Program-made: the position numbers and the translations under genes
The notes under the pieces: generated by a model
Databases searched by the model: none
What the model saw: only the letters and a program-made list of their open reading frames with translations
Told to the model about the DNA's origin: nothing
Assembly: GCA_030147455.1 (NCBI GenBank)
Contig: JASKZU010000247.1
Location: 1-7,504 of the forward strand
Source of the DNA: Planococcus sp. (in: firmicutes)
GTDB taxonomy: Bacteria > Bacillota > Bacilli > Bacillales_A > Planococcaceae
Direction of reading: 5' to 3'
Length of the DNA: 7,504 bases
In this document: positions 6,797-7,504 of the stretch, piece by piece
Layout of the letters: each line of letters opens with the position of its first letter
Position numbering within the stretch: position 1 is the first letter of the stretch

Positions 6797-7228
6797 TTAA
6801 AAATCAAAGTCAGTTAAGTTTTCAGCAATTTCATTAAAAGAGTCTTCAGATTCCGCGAAATAAGCTTCCCAAGCATCTTTTGCCCAAATTTCAAACCGGT
6901 TGGAAACACCTAAAATAACGCATTCCTTTTCGATTTTTGCATAAGACAAAAGCGTCGCAGGTATATTGACGCGCCCTTGCTTATCAAGTTCCATTTCTTG
7001 GGCGCCAGAAAAGAAAAAACGGGTAAATGCACGTGCATCTTTTTTCGTCACAGGCATTTCCTTGAGCTTTTCTTCTATCTTGTTCCATTCAGCCATCGGA
7101 TATCCAAACAAGCACTGATCCAGGCCCCTGGTGATCACAAATTGCTCACCAAGAAGTTCACGGTATTTCGCCGGGACAATCAATCGGCCCTTAGCGTCAA
7201 CATTATGTTGAAATTCGCCCATGAACAT
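6797..7228 (-). CDS. mraZ: Transcriptional regulator MraZ
   Basis: MraZ is a DNA-binding protein of the AbrB/SpoVT swapped-hairpin type. It forms a ring oligomer and controls its own dcw operon by binding repeated GTGG-type boxes upstream. From MFMGEFQHNV it has 143 residues, the normal size. The two duplicated DxxGR elements are present: DAKGRLIVPAKYRELL (11-26) and DKQGRVNIPATLLSYA (82-97). Other typical motifs are RGLDQCLFGYP (34-44), FTRFFFSGAQE (68-78) and GVSNRFEIWAKDAWEAYF (107-124). The frame continues upstream to a GTG at 7303, but that extension reads through the operator repeats and does not look like MraZ, so I reject it. Starts at 7228 (MFMGEF) and 7222 (MGEF) are both plausible. 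GGTGA 5 nt before the first suits 7228; AAAGG 7 nt before the second suits 7222. Confidence 0.96.
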   Translation of the reverse strand: MFMGEFQHNVDAKGRLIVPAKYRELLGEQFVITRGLDQCLFGYPMAEWNKIEEKLKEMPVTKKDARAFTRFFFSGAQEMELDKQGRVNIPATLLSYAKIEKECVILGVSNRFEIWAKDAWEAYFAESEDSFNEIAENLTDFDF

Positions 7229-7233
7229 GCCTT

Positions 7234-7283
7234 TCACCCCACTTATAGTAATTAATGTACCACATTCCCCCACATGCCACCAC
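7234..7283 (-). promoter_or_regulatory. MraZ-binding repeats (operator) upstream of and overlapping the mraZ RBS
   Basis: On the minus strand three GTGG boxes start at 7283 (GTGGT), 7273 (GTGGG) and 7263 (GTGGT), each separated by exactly 10 bp. A fourth (GTGGGG, 7242-7237) begins 21 bp after the third, about two helical turns. Repeated GTGG/TGGG boxes with 5-nt spacers are the known binding pattern of MraZ. The fourth box merges into the presumed ribosome binding site (GGGGTGAAAGG), so bound protein could affect initiation of transcription or translation. Confidence 0.75.
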
Positions 7284-7290
7284 TTGTTTT

Positions 7291-7302
7291 TGAAATATTT
7301 CA
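7291..7302. repeat. 12-bp perfect palindrome TGAAATATTTCA
   Basis: TGAAATATTTCA reads the same on both strands and lies 7 bp upstream of the first GTGG box. It is AT-rich and could be part of the promoter, a regulator site, or chance. Confidence 0.5.
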
Positions 7303-7343
7303 CTATTGTTACAGCATTTCATCTCAAGGAGTTGACTTCAAAC

Positions 7344-7371
7344 AAAAAAAGCCTGCTTTTGCAGGCTTTTT
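7344..7371 (-). terminator. Rho-independent terminator after bshC, probably bidirectional
   Basis: The arms AAAAAGCCTGC (7346-7356) and GCAGGCTTTTT (7361-7371) pair perfectly around a 4-nt loop. The six GC-rich pairs are flanked by an A-tract on one side and a T-tract on the other. On the minus strand the hairpin is followed by seven T residues and begins 4 bp after the bshC stop, so it ends bshC transcription and insulates the dcw promoter. The symmetric T-tract on the plus strand would also stop antisense readthrough. Confidence 0.92.
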
Positions 7372-7375
7372 AGCG

Positions 7376-7504
7376 TTAAAGAATGACAATTTTATGCGTC
7401 TTATCGTATGTGATGGGCAAAGCCAGCAAGTCGTTCACCAGCTCCAAGCCATATTCGTTCATGAACGGGACAGGACTATAGATCCGCTCTTGCCAGCCGG
7501 ACTC
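7376..7504 (-). CDS. bshC: C-terminal end of putative bacillithiol biosynthesis cysteine-adding enzyme BshC
   Basis: Only the last 42 codons are in the window, ending LPITYDKTHKIVIL and then TAA (7378-7376). The visible part contains the segment QERIYSPVPFMNEYGLELVNDLL, which resembles the end of BshC (YllA), the enzyme thought to add cysteine to GlcN-malate to make bacillithiol. In Bacillus, yllA/bshC lies immediately upstream of mraZ, and that position agrees. A terminator follows the stop at once, so this gene is not co-transcribed with mraZ. The call depends on a short tail plus synteny. Confidence 0.82.
   Translation of the reverse strand, partial: ESGWQERIYSPVPFMNEYGLELVNDLLALPITYDKTHKIVIL

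Larger units (their letters stand above)
7229..7343 (-). promoter_or_regulatory. Leader and promoter region of the dcw operon
   Basis: This 115-bp gap between the bshC terminator and mraZ must hold the operon promoter. I found no convincing pair of sigma-A hexamers. TTGAGA (minus strand, near 7321-7326) has no good -10 at 16-18 nt, and TATAAG (7241-7246) has no -35 and would start within the ribosome binding site. The region also holds the 12-bp palindrome at 7291-7302 and the GTGG boxes. Confidence 0.5.

Noticed and set aside
723..7228. Signs of horizontal transfer, insertion sequences, CRISPR, tRNA or other RNA genes
   Set aside because: All genes are intact, co-directional core genes with uniform appearance and short gaps; I saw no transposase, repeat array or tRNA-like fold.
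7229..7303. N-terminal extension of MraZ to a GTG at 7303
   Set aside because: The added 25 residues come from the operator repeats and palindrome and do not resemble MraZ, whose conserved start is MFMGE/MGE.
7331..7360. TTGACT on the plus strand as a promoter reading rightwards
   Set aside because: No -10 hexamer lies at 16-18 nt; that position falls in the terminator stem, and no plus-strand gene follows.

Overview
This window is the first part of a division and cell wall (dcw) cluster from a low-to-moderate GC Gram-positive bacterium. All genes are read on the minus strand, so the operon runs from high to low coordinates. Protein signatures (MraZ, RsmH and PBP2B sequences very like those of Bacillus, BshC just upstream of mraZ, and a PASTA-carrying division PBP) place it in the Bacillales. 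The compact gene order matches Staphylococcus, and together with the sequences it suggests a Planococcaceae member such as Planococcus or a relative. The family assignment is inference from remembered homologues, not from a search.

Layout, in the direction of transcription. The last 42 codons of bshC (bacillithiol synthesis) enter from the right edge and end at 7376. A strong A-tract/hairpin/T-tract terminator (7344-7371) isolates it from what follows. A leader of about 117 bases (7229-7345) carries a 12-bp perfect palindrome and three GTGG repeats exactly 10 bp apart, with a fourth two turns further on that overlaps the mraZ ribosome binding site. This is the expected operator for autoregulation by MraZ. 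Then come mraZ (7228-6797), rsmH (6776-5838, TTG start), ftsL (5825-5466), the division transpeptidase pbpB/ftsI (5469-3094), mraY (3056-2088), murD (2087-723) and divIB/ftsQ (704 to the left edge, truncated).

The genes are packed tightly: 20 bp, 12 bp, a 4-bp ATGA overlap, 37 bp, 0 bp (TAA directly followed by ATG) and 18 bp. This implies one polycistronic mRNA with extensive translational coupling. Functionally, MraY makes lipid I and MurD adds D-Glu to UDP-MurNAc-L-Ala. FtsL and DivIB form part of the divisome core that activates the septal transpeptidase PBP2B. RsmH methylates 16S rRNA, and MraZ controls transcription.

The window holds no undescribed system that I can see; it is a conserved core region. 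Points worth a second look are the SPMK active-site motif (usually STxK) of the PBP, its long Glu/Pro/Gln-rich C-terminal tail, a good sigma-A-like promoter overlapping the mraY start, and the phased MraZ boxes. The several plus-strand open frames are shadows of these genes.
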